Shown piece by piece: positions 46,664-54,738 of a stretch of DNA of 64,000 bases. The notes under the pieces were generated by a model. That model was not told the origin of the DNA, searched no databases, and was given only the letters and a program-made list of their open reading frames with translations. A program made the translations under genes and the position numbers. Each line of letters begins with the position of its first letter. The stretch's first letter is position 1. This DNA comes from Dietzia psychralcaliphila (GTDB taxonomy: Bacteria > Actinomycetota > Actinomycetes > Mycobacteriales > Mycobacteriaceae): contig NZ_CP015453.1 in NCBI RefSeq assembly GCF_003096095.1, positions 2,170,001-2,234,000 of the forward strand. Direction: 5' to 3'.

Positions 46664-46785
46664 ACCTGGTCGCGCTCTGAACCCGGCAGTGCGGTGAACC
46701 CGACGGTGCGCTGGACCCGGCGGTGCGCTGGACCCGGCGGTGCTCTGGACCCGGCGGTGCTCTGGATTGAGCGGTGCGCCGGACG
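46650..46785. repeat. Eight 17-bp tandem repeats across the methyltransferase stop codon
   Basis: Period of 17 bp from 46650. Copies 1 and 2 are identical (TGGTCGCGCTCTGAACC), and copy 1 holds the stop codon (46661-46663). Later copies drift gradually (CGGCAGTGCGGTGAACC, CGGCGGTGCGCTGGACC, CGGCGGTGCTCTGGACC). The tract fills nearly all of the 137 bp between this gene and the convergent glgC. Confidence 0.92.
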
Positions 46786-46800
46786 AGTCCCCGTTTCGGC

Positions 46801-48027
46801 TCAGCCGGGTAGCGACGTGACGGAGTTCTTCGCCACGCTCACCACCCCGCCCGCGCTGATCGGGAACCGCAGGCGGTCGCGCTCGTGGTCCACGCCGATC
46901 ACGTCGCCGGCACCGATGTGGCAGTTCTTGTCGACGATCGCCTTGCGCACCACGGCGCCCCGACCGATCCGCACGCCGGGCATCAGGACGCTGCCCTCCA
47001 CCACTGCACCGTCCTCGACGATCACATTGTTCGAGACCACCGAGTTGCGCACGGTTGCCGCCGAGATGATCGTCCCGGCACCGACCATCGACTCCTGGGA
47101 CATGCCACCGTTGACGAACTTGGCGGGCGGGAGGTTGTCCTGCTGCGTCCGGATGGGCCAGAGGTTGTTGTAGAGGTTGAAGACCGGGTGGACGGAGACC
47201 AGATCCACGTGCGCGTCGTAGAACGCGTCGATGGTCCCCACATCGCGCCAATACCCCCGGTCGCGCTCCGTCTCGCCCGGGACCTGGTTGCGGGCGAAGT
47301 CGTACACGTACGCGCGCTCCTGCTCCACCAGGGCCGGGATGATGTCCCCGCCCATGTCGTGAGTGGAGTCCGGCTTCTCAGCGTCCGCCTTGAGCGCCGT
47401 GACGAGTGCGTCGGTGGTGAAGATGTAGTTGCCCATCGAGGCGAACGTCGCATCCGGGTCGTCCGGCGTCCCCGGTGGGTCGGAGGGCTTCTCGACCCAG
47501 TCACGGATCAGATCGTCGTCCCCCGCGTCGATGCAGCCGAAGGCGAACGCCTCACTGCGAGGGACGCGGATCCCCGCCACGGTGACCGCGGCCCCCGTGG
47601 CGATGTGGTGGTCGAGCATCTGGCGGGGATCCATGCGGTACACGTGGTCCGCGCCGAAGACGACGATGTGGTCCGGCTTCTCGTCGTAGACCAGGTTCAG
47701 CGACTGCAGGATGGCATCGGCCGAACCGGTGTACCACCGCGGTCCGAGCCGCTGCTGCGCGGGGACGGGGGTGATGTACTCGCCCCCCATCCCGCTCATA
47801 TGCCACACCTGCGAGATGTGCCGGTCCAGGGAGTGCGACTTGTACTGCGTGAGGACGCAGATCCGCATGAATCCGGCGTTGACGAGGTTGCTCAGCACGA
47901 AATCGATCAGTCGGTACGACCCCCCGAACGGCACCGCCGGTTTGGCGCGGTCCGCCGTGTGCGGGAAGAGTCGCTTGCCCTCGCCACCGGCGAGAACGAT
48001 TGCTAGGACGTGCGGCTGGTTCCTCAC
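46801..48027 (-). CDS. glgC: Glucose-1-phosphate adenylyltransferase
   Basis: 408 aa. Makes ADP-glucose from glucose-1-phosphate and ATP, the first committed step of glycogen or maltosyl-donor synthesis. N-terminal pyrophosphorylase motif [16 protein letters not shown], then [15 protein letters not shown] and [13 protein letters not shown]; a left-handed beta-helix follows at the C-terminus ([20 protein letters not shown]). The GTG start lies six bases after TACGGT (48034-48039), so the mRNA is probably leaderless. It is divergent from glgA with 143 bp between the two starts. Confidence 0.96.
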   Translation of the reverse strand: MRNQPHVLAIVLAGGEGKRLFPHTADRAKPAVPFGGSYRLIDFVLSNLVNAGFMRICVLTQYKSHSLDRHISQVWHMSGMGGEYITPVPAQQRLGPRWYTGSADAILQSLNLVYDEKPDHIVVFGADHVYRMDPRQMLDHHIATGAAVTVAGIRVPRSEAFAFGCIDAGDDDLIRDWVEKPSDPPGTPDDPDATFASMGNYIFTTDALVTALKADAEKPDSTHDMGGDIIPALVEQERAYVYDFARNQVPGETERDRGYWRDVGTIDAFYDAHVDLVSVHPVFNLYNNLWPIRTQQDNLPPAKFVNGGMSQESMVGAGTIISAATVRNSVVSNNVIVEDGAVVEGSVLMPGVRIGRGAVVRKAIVDKNCHIGAGDVIGVDHERDRLRFPISAGGVVSVAKNSVTSLPG

Positions 48028-48033
48028 CCCACC

Positions 48034-48039
48034 ACCGTA
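48034..48039 (-). promoter_or_regulatory. -10 box of the glgC leaderless promoter
   Basis: TACGGT on the minus strand, six bases from the glgC GTG. No Shine-Dalgarno sequence in between. Confidence 0.5.
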
Positions 48040-48157
48040 TCGACTTCCGGGCCTCGGTCACGGACCATCGCGTTACTTGCCCCCGAGCCGCCCCATACGG
48101 ACACCCCGTGGTCGGGCGGGGTTCACCCGCAACGGTCCCGGGTGAGCCCGGGACGGC

Positions 48158-48163
48158 TAGGTT
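48158..48163 (+). promoter_or_regulatory. -10 box of the glgA leaderless promoter
   Basis: TAGGTT followed by seven bases and the GTG of glgA at 48171. It mirrors the glgC promoter on the other strand. Confidence 0.5.
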
Positions 48164-48170
48164 GACCCGT

Positions 48171-49337
48171 GTGCGAGTAGCGATGATGACGAGGGAGTAC
48201 CCGCCGGAGGTCTACGGCGGGGCGGGAGTCCACGTGACCGAACTGGTGGCCACGCTTCGGCCGCTGTGCGAGGTCGACGTCCTGTGCATGGGCGCGGACC
48301 GGGACACCGCCCGGGCTTTCCGGCCCGATCCGGAGCTGGGCGAGGACGCCAACCCGGCGATCAAGACCCTGTCGGCGGGCCTGCGCATGTGCGTGGCGGC
48401 GGAGGGGGCGGACATCGTCCACTCCCACACCTGGTACGCGGGCCTGGCCGGCCATCTCGCCGGAGAGCTCTACGGCATCCCCCACGTGGTGTCCGCGCAC
48501 TCGCTCGAACCCAGTCGGCCCTGGAAGGCGGAGCAGCTCGGTGGCGGATACCGCGTCTCGTCGTGGTCCGAGCGCAACGCCTTCGCCAACGCGGACGCCG
48601 TGGTCGCGGTGAGTGCACGGATGAAGGACGAGATCCTGCGCGTGTACCCCGAGATCGACCCGGACCGGATCCACGTGATCCTCAACGGCATCGACACCTC
48701 GGTGTGGTCACCGGTCGAGACGTTCGCCGGAGAAGACTCCGTGCTCCGTCGGCACGGTGTCGACCCGGACCGCCCGATCGTCGCCTTCGTCGGTCGCATC
48801 ACACGACAGAAGGGTGTGCCCCACCTGGTGCGCGCCGCCCGTGACTTCCATCCGGACGCCCAGCTCGTGCTGTGCGCCGGCGCGCCGGACACCCCGGAGA
48901 TCGCGGCCGAGATGGAGGGGCTGGTCTCCGAGCTGCAGTCGACGCGTGACGGCGTCTTCTGGCTCCGTGACATGCTCCCCCGCGAGGAGGTCATCGAGAT
49001 CCTCTCCGCCGCCACGGTGTTCGCCTGCCCGTCCGTGTACGAACCGCTCGGGATCGTCAACCTCGAGGCCATGGCGTGCGACACCGCCGTCGTGGCCTCC
49101 GACGTCGGAGGGATCCCCGAGGTGGTCGTCGACGGCGAGACTGGCACACTCGTCCACTACGACGAGTCGGACCCGGACGCCTTCGAGGCCGGTCTCGCGG
49201 CCGCCGTCAACGCCCTGGTGGTCGACCCCGGGAAGGCCGCCCGGTTCGGGCGCGCCGGACAGGAGCGGGCCCGGACCCGGTTCGCGTGGGAGGCCATCGC
49301 CGAGCAGACCCACGCGATGTACGCCTCACTCCTGTAG
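48171..49337 (+). CDS. glgA: Glycogen synthase / ADP-glucose glycosyltransferase
   Basis: 388 aa, GT4/GT-B type, as in the mycobacterial and corynebacterial GlgA (Rv1212c, GlgM), which can use glucose-1-phosphate to make maltose-1-phosphate or elongate alpha-1,4-glucan. N-terminal VRVAMMTREYPPEVYGGAGV, central FVGRITRQKGVPHLVRAA and the C-terminal donor site CPSVYEPLGIVNLEAMAC with EPLG. GTG at 48171 matches the N-terminus of relatives. Its 3' end overlaps the stop of the convergent methyltransferase by 12 bp. Confidence 0.94.
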   Translation: MRVAMMTREYPPEVYGGAGVHVTELVATLRPLCEVDVLCMGADRDTARAFRPDPELGEDANPAIKTLSAGLRMCVAAEGADIVHSHTWYAGLAGHLAGELYGIPHVVSAHSLEPSRPWKAEQLGGGYRVSSWSERNAFANADAVVAVSARMKDEILRVYPEIDPDRIHVILNGIDTSVWSPVETFAGEDSVLRRHGVDPDRPIVAFVGRITRQKGVPHLVRAARDFHPDAQLVLCAGAPDTPEIAAEMEGLVSELQSTRDGVFWLRDMLPREEVIEILSAATVFACPSVYEPLGIVNLEAMACDTAVVASDVGGIPEVVVDGETGTLVHYDESDPDAFEAGLAAAVNALVVDPGKAARFGRAGQERARTRFAWEAIAEQTHAMYASLL

Positions 49338-50231
49338 AGACCTGCGGAAGGACCGCACCTCGACGTGCACACGAACCGGGCTGTCGACCGTCCCGACGAC
49401 CTGCTCGACCCCGGCCCGGTCCAGGTGGACACCACTTGGCCCCATGAGCGCGAGGTCCGCCGCGATCGCGGCCGGGACCGTGGCGGTGACGTCGACCACC
49501 CGGACCGGGCCGGGTTCGAACCCCGCCGCCAGGTGGGTGTCCAGCCGTTCGGCCTTGTCCGCCGCGGGTGCGAGCATCCCGGCCTGCGTCCGGAGGGGTT
49601 CGAGATGACCGGGACCGGGGACCGCGACGACCAGGGTCCCGCCCTTGCGCAGCACGCGCGCGAACTCGGACGGGTTCCTCGGTGCGAAAACCACCTGGAC
49701 CAGGTCGACGCACTCGTCCACCAGGGGTAGACCGTCCCAGGTATCGACGACCAGCGCCGTGACGAGGGGGTTCACGCGAGCCAGCCGACGTGCGGCGGCC
49801 ACGGAGAGCTCCGTACCTATCCCGAGCGGTTCCCCGGGGCCGTCGGTGGCGTCCCCACCCGCCGGGGACGGCGGGCGCAGCGCGCCGATGACACGGTCCA
49901 GATAGAAACCCGTGCCGGCCCCGGCGTCCAGGACCACGGGTCGCTCGGCGACGCCGACCGCGTCGGTCGCCACCCCCACCAGGGCGTCGGCTACCCCGTC
50001 GAACAGCCCGTGGCTGAGAACCCTCTCGCGGGCGGCGAGCTGCTCGGCTGAGTCCCCCGGAAACCGGCGCCCACGCGAACCGAGCAGGGTCAGGTGGCCA
50101 CCGCGTGCACGATCGAACGAATGCCCGCCGCCGCACTCCACGCCGGTGTCGGTGGACCCCAACCGATCCCCGCACAGCGGGCAGCGCAACAGCGGGACGG
50201 CCCTGGAGAGGGCGGCCGGCGCCGGGTTCAC
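49326..50231 (-). CDS. RlmA-type 23S rRNA (guanine-N1) methyltransferase family protein
   Basis: 301 aa. The N-terminal zinc-binding motif CPLCGDRL...CGGGHSFDRAR has the CxxC/CxxxH layout of RlmA(I)/RlmA(II) and TlrB. A Rossmann methyltransferase follows, with VLDAGAGTGFYLDRV as the SAM site and QVVFAPRNPSEFARVL. It probably methylates a guanosine in 23S rRNA helix 35; TlrB members give macrolide resistance, which cannot be claimed here. The GTG start overlaps the aminopeptidase stop (GTGA). Confidence 0.86.
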   Translation of the reverse strand: MNPAPAALSRAVPLLRCPLCGDRLGSTDTGVECGGGHSFDRARGGHLTLLGSRGRRFPGDSAEQLAARERVLSHGLFDGVADALVGVATDAVGVAERPVVLDAGAGTGFYLDRVIGALRPPSPAGGDATDGPGEPLGIGTELSVAAARRLARVNPLVTALVVDTWDGLPLVDECVDLVQVVFAPRNPSEFARVLRKGGTLVVAVPGPGHLEPLRTQAGMLAPAADKAERLDTHLAAGFEPGPVRVVDVTATVPAAIAADLALMGPSGVHLDRAGVEQVVGTVDSPVRVHVEVRSFRRSLQE

Positions 50232-51703
50232 CGCCGCGGCCGGTCGACGAGATCCCGGAGCAGACCCACGAGGGTGCGTGTGGCGAACCCTGTCGCCACC
50301 GGGCCGACCTCGTCGATCTCCTCCGGCGACCGGGCCGGGCCGGCGATGTCGAGGTGTGCCCACGGACGCCCGTCGACGAACCCCTCGAGGAACAGGGCCG
50401 CGGTGATGGCGCCCGGCCCCTTGGGTGCCTGGCGACGATCCGCGATTCCGGACTCGACGGCGCCGCGCAGGTCGTCGGGCAGCGGGAGCCGCCACCACCG
50501 CTCCCCCGCCCCCGCGCCCGCCGCGGACACGCGGTCTGCGAGGTCGTCGTCCGTCGCCATCACCGCACCGGTCCGCATGCCCAGTGCGACCTTCATCGCC
50601 CCGGTGAGGGTGGCGACGTCCACCACCACGTCCGGGTCGCACTCGGCGATCCCGTGGGCCAGCCCGTCGGCCAACACCATGCGGCCCTCCGCGTCGGTGT
50701 TGGTGACCTCGGAGGTCGTGCCGCCCACGTGCGTGACGACGTCCCCGGGACGGTAGGCGGACCCGGAGAGCATGTTCTCAGCCGAGGGGACCACGACCGT
50801 CAGATCGAGATCCGCGTACCGCGCGCCGACCTCAGAACAGAACGCAGCCGCCGCTGCCACTACGGCGGCCGAGCCGGCCATGTCGGTGCGCATGAGATGC
50901 ATCCCCTCGGCCGGTTTGACCGAGATCCCTCCGGTGTCGAACGTGATCCCCTTGCCCACCAGCAACACCCGCGTGCCGGGGCCTGGGCGGCGCGCCACCA
51001 GGACTCGGGGGGCCGCGGCCGACCCGCCGCCCACCGCGAGGACACCGCCGAAACCGCCGGCGACCAGGTCCTCCCCCTCGAGCACCTGTGTCCGCATCCC
51101 GGCGGTGGACAACTCGTCGGACATCCGGGACACGAGCCACTCGGGGGACTTGAGATCGGCGGGAGCTCCCGCGAGGTCTCGCGCCAGCGCGGTGGCGCGG
51201 GCGGCCTCCCGGGCCGCTGCAACCGTTGCGGAGACGACCGCCTCGTCGTCGTCACCCGCTCCGGCCCCGGATGACACCCACACCACCAGCTCGGGCGCCA
51301 CGGGCGCCGGACCGGCGGCGAACACGTCCTGACCGCGCGCACCCAGCAGATATCCGAGGACCAGATCGCCGACCCGGTCGGGCGGGACCGTTCCGGGAAC
51401 GGACACCCCGACCTCTTCGGTCCGCCGCGCATCCCGCAGGTGTCTGGCCACGGCCGCACCCGCTCGGCGGTACCCGATTCCGACGTCCACCGCTCCCGAC
51501 CACCCGGGCCGGGGAGCCGTCGCGTCGATCTCGACCTCCACCACCGGCCGCCCGTCGACCGCACTCGTCCGCGCCTCCACGGCGCGGCCGCGGAGGGATC
51601 GGCCCTCCTCCGGGGCCCGGGTGACCAGCGACCATCCGGTCGTGGGCTCCGGTCCGCGGACTACGCGAACGGTGGGCAGTGGACGCGAGGGGACCTCGGA
51701 CAT
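50228..51703 (-). CDS. pepA: Leucyl aminopeptidase (M17)
   Basis: 491 aa, a dizinc cytosolic aminopeptidase, probably hexameric. M17 signature NTDAEGRMVLAD near residue 333, with VLLVGKGITFDTGGISVKP and MHLMRTDMAGSAAVV before it. The N-terminal regulatory domain is less conserved. ATG start; followed with GTGA overlap by the rRNA methyltransferase gene. A strong hairpin separates it from the upstream DUF3117 gene, so it likely has its own promoter. Confidence 0.92.
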   Translation of the reverse strand: MSEVPSRPLPTVRVVRGPEPTTGWSLVTRAPEEGRSLRGRAVEARTSAVDGRPVVEVEIDATAPRPGWSGAVDVGIGYRRAGAAVARHLRDARRTEEVGVSVPGTVPPDRVGDLVLGYLLGARGQDVFAAGPAPVAPELVVWVSSGAGAGDDDEAVVSATVAAAREAARATALARDLAGAPADLKSPEWLVSRMSDELSTAGMRTQVLEGEDLVAGGFGGVLAVGGGSAAAPRVLVARRPGPGTRVLLVGKGITFDTGGISVKPAEGMHLMRTDMAGSAAVVAAAAAFCSEVGARYADLDLTVVVPSAENMLSGSAYRPGDVVTHVGGTTSEVTNTDAEGRMVLADGLAHGIAECDPDVVVDVATLTGAMKVALGMRTGAVMATDDDLADRVSAAGAGAGERWWRLPLPDDLRGAVESGIADRRQAPKGPGAITAALFLEGFVDGRPWAHLDIAGPARSPEEIDEVGPVATGFATRTLVGLLRDLVDRPRR

Positions 51704-51724
51704 CGGGAGAACCTTCCGTGGAAC

Positions 51725-51766
51725 CGAATCGACGCACCCGCCGCGTGGGCCGGGTGCGTCGATTCG
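51725..51766. terminator. Hairpin terminator after the DUF3117 gene
   Basis: A perfect 16-bp stem, left 51725-51740 (CGAATCGACGCACCCG), loop of ten bases, right 51751-51766. It lies just downstream of the small gene and upstream of pepA on the minus strand. Confidence 0.88.
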
Positions 51767-51782
51767 CCAGAGCTGGGAACGA

Positions 51783-51950
51783 TCAGGAGATGGCCTGGGT
51801 CAACTCCGCGCCGAGCGACTTCGCCTCGTCGGGGGTCAACTCCACGACGAGGCGTCCGCCACCCTCGAGAGGGACGCGCATGACGATCCCGCGGCCCTCC
51901 TTGGCCGCTTCCATCGGTCCGTCACCGGTCCTGGGCTTCATAGCCGCCAT
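51783..51950 (-). CDS. Small conserved protein DUF3117 (Rv1211-like)
   Basis: 55 aa from the ATG at 51950. The sequence MAAMKPRTGDGPMEAAKEG...MRVPLEGGGRLVVELTPDEA is nearly invariant in the Mycobacteriales, where its role is unknown. AAGGG stands upstream. Its conservation next to the glycogen genes matches M. tuberculosis. The longer in-frame extension to 52010 is not family-like. Confidence 0.9.
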   Translation of the reverse strand: MAAMKPRTGDGPMEAAKEGRGIVMRVPLEGGGRLVVELTPDEAKSLGAELTQAIS

Positions 51951-52041
51951 CGGGTCGATTCCCTTCGTCCTTGGCAGTGGGCGGCGTCCTGTGAGGACGG
52001 CCGCTCCCACGTGCGGTATCGCTGAGTGGATGTTGCCGATT

Positions 52042-52392
52042 CTAGCGCGTCACACCGGCCCCGGACGCGGGAGCGCGTTCTGGGCCCGCCTCGTCAGAGG
52101 TCTCGCCGAGGTTTCCGTCCCCGGCGAGACGCGCCCGGAGGCGGTCGATCTCAGCGGCCGCCTCCTCGAGTGCCCAGTCGACCTCCGACATCGTGTAGCC
52201 GCGCGCGGACATGCCGAACCGGACCGATCGCAGATCGTCGCCGGTGAACGACCCCTCGGGCAGCGTCGTGACCGTGTGGCCCCGTGCGACCGCCGGCAGC
52301 AGTTCCGAACGGCCGAAGACCACGATCGACAGGGCGAAGAGCGCCGCCGCCACGATCAGGGTGATGACCACGTAGATGACGACCGTGAGCAT
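52042..52392 (-). CDS. Membrane protein with DivIVA-like motif (Rv1209-like)
   Basis: 116 aa from the ATG at 52392 (GAGGGG upstream; a longer frame begins at 52440). One membrane helix at the N-terminus (VVIYVVITLIVAAALFALSI) is followed by FGRSELLPAVARGHTVTTLP and a short DivIVA-type motif VRFGMSARGYTMSEVDWALEE with a helical end. It resembles Rv1209. A link to polar or septal protein assembly is suggested by the motif only. Confidence 0.82.
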   Translation of the reverse strand: MLTVVIYVVITLIVAAALFALSIVVFGRSELLPAVARGHTVTTLPEGSFTGDDLRSVRFGMSARGYTMSEVDWALEEAAAEIDRLRARLAGDGNLGETSDEAGPERAPASGAGVTR

Positions 52393-52467
52393 GCGGGCGC
52401 GCCCCCTCATCTGGTTCGGACCGGGCCACCAGTCTGGCACACGTGACGCAGCGGGGGCCCGCCCGAG

Positions 52468-53352
52468 TCAGGCGAGCCCGCGGACGGTTCGTGCAGGTGG
52501 GCGGGTACCCACGATGGAAGCCACCATCTCCACCGACCGGCGTGTCGCCCGCACGTCGTGGGTGCGGAACACCCGTGCACCCATCATCGCCGCGACGGAG
52601 GTCGCCGCCAGCGTGCCCTCGGCCCGGTCGTCGATCCCTGCGTCCAGTGTCTCGCCGATGAAATCCTTGTTGCTCAGCGCCATCAGGACGGGATGCCCCA
52701 GAGCCACGATCTCGTCCATCCGTCGCAACAGTTCCAGGCCGTGGAAGGTGTTCTTGCCGAAGTCATGGGTGGGATCGACCAGGATCCCGTCCGCCGGGAC
52801 CCCGGCGGCGATCGCCCGTTCAGCGGCTGCGGACAGCTCCGAGACCACGTCGAGGACGACGTCGGGATAACCCACCCGGAAGGGACGCGTGCGAGGGACG
52901 GCGCCGCCGGTGTGGGAGCACACGAACCCCGCCCCCGCCTCACCTGCCGCGGTCAGGACCTCCGGGTCGTGTCCCGCCCAGGTGTCGTTGACCAGGTCGG
53001 CCCCGGCGGACAGGGCCCGGCGGGCGACCGAACCGCGCCACGTGTCCACGGAGATCACCACGCCCGGGTGCCTGGCCCGCACCGCCTCGACGAAGGGGAC
53101 GACCCGCCGCATCTCCTCTCGTGCGTCCACCGACTCACCCGGACCCGCCTTGACTCCCCCGATGTCGAGGATGTCGGCGCCGTCCGCCACGGACTGGTCG
53201 ACCCGGCGCATCGCGGCCTCGTCGGTGAAACTCGCTCCACGGTCGTAGAAGGAATCCGGGGTGCGGTTGACGATCGCCATCACCAGGGGTCGGTCCACCG
53301 GGACCGGACGACCACAGAGCGTGGGCAGTGGCGCCGGGCCCGGGGGTTTCAC
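52468..53352 (-). CDS. folP2: FolP2-type dihydropteroate synthase homologue
   Basis: 294 aa, TIM-barrel pterin-binding family. It has MAIVNRTPDSFYDRG and ISVDTWRGSVARRAL, but the usual DVGGESTRPG loop is replaced by DIGGVKAGPGE, as in the mycobacterial FolP2 (Rv1207), whose members lack measurable dihydropteroate synthase activity. So a different reaction is likely. The GTG start overlaps the upstream LOG gene stop (GTGA). In M. tuberculosis gpgS (Rv1208) follows directly; here it does not. Confidence 0.88.
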   Translation of the reverse strand: MKPPGPAPLPTLCGRPVPVDRPLVMAIVNRTPDSFYDRGASFTDEAAMRRVDQSVADGADILDIGGVKAGPGESVDAREEMRRVVPFVEAVRARHPGVVISVDTWRGSVARRALSAGADLVNDTWAGHDPEVLTAAGEAGAGFVCSHTGGAVPRTRPFRVGYPDVVLDVVSELSAAAERAIAAGVPADGILVDPTHDFGKNTFHGLELLRRMDEIVALGHPVLMALSNKDFIGETLDAGIDDRAEGTLAATSVAAMMGARVFRTHDVRATRRSVEMVASIVGTRPPARTVRGLA

Positions 53353-53903
53353 CGACGACCTCCGCAGGCGTCGAGGGCCGCCTCCAGGTCGTCACGCACC
53401 ACGAGGCTGTCGAACGCCTGTGGCTTGACCAGCCCGGACTCCGCCAGTCCGCCGACCCAGTCCAGAAGAGGTCGGTAGAAGCCGATCGGGTCGTAGAGCA
53501 CGACCGGTTTGTGGTGGAAACCCAGCGAGGCGGACGTCCACACCTCGAACATCTCCTCCATGGTGCCGATCCCCCCGGGCAGGGTCAGGAACGCGTCGGA
53601 ACGCTCCTCCATCTCGCGTTTGCGTTCGCGCATCGTGGTGACCACCACCAGCTCGTCCGCGGCGGTATCGGCCACCTCACGCACCCGCAGGCCCTCGGGG
53701 ATGACGCCGACGGTCCTGGCGCCGCCGTCCCGTGCCGCCTCGGCGACCGCTCCCATCATGGACACGTTGCCGCCGCCGGAGACCAGTGACCACCCACGAC
53801 GGGCGATCCCGGCGCCCACCTCGGAGGCGATCTCCAACAGCGCGGGATCGTAGGTCGAGGACGCACAGTAGACGCATACCCTGCGCCCGGGGACGGGTGC
53901 CAT
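53349..53903 (-). CDS. LOG-family protein, probable cytokinin/nucleotide phosphoribohydrolase (Rv1205-like)
   Basis: 184 aa, Rossmann fold. The signature PGGIGTMEE with the preceding SGGGNVSMMG is the LOG (lonely guy) active site, which cleaves N6-substituted AMP to free base and ribose-5-phosphate; Rv1205 is the M. tuberculosis enzyme of this type. Starts at the ATG that overlaps the previous gene's stop by one base (TGATG). Confidence 0.87.
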   Translation of the reverse strand: MAPVPGRRVCVYCASSTYDPALLEIASEVGAGIARRGWSLVSGGGNVSMMGAVAEAARDGGARTVGVIPEGLRVREVADTAADELVVVTTMRERKREMEERSDAFLTLPGGIGTMEEMFEVWTSASLGFHHKPVVLYDPIGFYRPLLDWVGGLAESGLVKPQAFDSLVVRDDLEAALDACGGRR

Positions 53904-54703
53904 CAACGCTCGACCCCTCGGTGCTCCTCGCCCACCAGGTCCTCGCGTTGTTCGGCGGTCAGTGCCACCCGGTGGTGCGCCTCGCGGATGTACTCCACCG
54001 TCTCGGACACGGAATCGGTGACCAGGAACAGGTCCAGGTCGGAGGCCGAGACCATGCCCTGCTCGGCCAGTGTGCCCCGGATCCAGTCCACGAGCGGGGT
54101 CCAGAAGTCGACTCCCAGCAGGACGATCGGGAACCGGGTGATCTTGTCGGTCTGGACCAGGGTGATGGCCTCGAAGAACTCGTCGAGGGTGCCGAAACCA
54201 CCCGGGGTGCAGACGAACGCCTGCGTGTACTTGACGAACATCGTCTTGCGGACGAAGAAGTAGCGGAAGTGCAGACCCAGGTCCACCCAGCGGTTGATCC
54301 CCTGCTCCATGGGTAGCTCGATACCCAGGCCCACGGACTCGCCGTCGGCCTCCCAGGCACCCTTGTTGGCCGCCTCCATCTGACCGGGCCCACCGCCTGT
54401 CACCACCGCGTACCCCGCCTCCGCGAGGGCTCGTCCCAGCTCCACCGCCTGTTCGTAGGCGGGATCACCCGGACGGGTCCGCGCCGAGCCGAAGACACTC
54501 ACGGCGTCGGGTAGCTCCGCGAGCGCACCGAACCCGTTGACGAACTCGCTCTGGATGCGCAGGACCCGCCACGGATCGGTGTGCAACCAGTCGGTGTCCT
54601 GGTTGGTGTCCAGCAGCCGTTGGTCGGTGGTCGTGCGATCACCGCCCTTGTCCCGTCGGAGGAGGAGGGGGCCGCGCAGGTGTACGGAGTCGTTCGGTGC
54701 CAT
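53903..54703 (-). CDS. Second LOG-family Rossmann-fold protein (TIGR00730)
   Basis: 266 aa, longer than the first LOG protein. An N-terminal 70-residue extension (DTNQDTDWLHTDPWRVLRI) precedes the Rossmann core with VTGGGPGQMEAANKGAWE and the active-site-like CTPGGFGTLDEFFEA. Family members include nucleoside monophosphate glycosidases. It is coupled to the next gene by TGATG, so two LOG paralogues are made together. GGAGACC lies before the ATG. Confidence 0.88.
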   Translation of the reverse strand: MAPNDSVHLRGPLLLRRDKGGDRTTTDQRLLDTNQDTDWLHTDPWRVLRIQSEFVNGFGALAELPDAVSVFGSARTRPGDPAYEQAVELGRALAEAGYAVVTGGGPGQMEAANKGAWEADGESVGLGIELPMEQGINRWVDLGLHFRYFFVRKTMFVKYTQAFVCTPGGFGTLDEFFEAITLVQTDKITRFPIVLLGVDFWTPLVDWIRGTLAEQGMVSASDLDLFLVTDSVSETVEYIREAHHRVALTAEQREDLVGEEHRGVER

Positions 54704-54738
54704 CAGGGGAAGGTCTCCTAGTGGGGTGGGTTCCGGGT

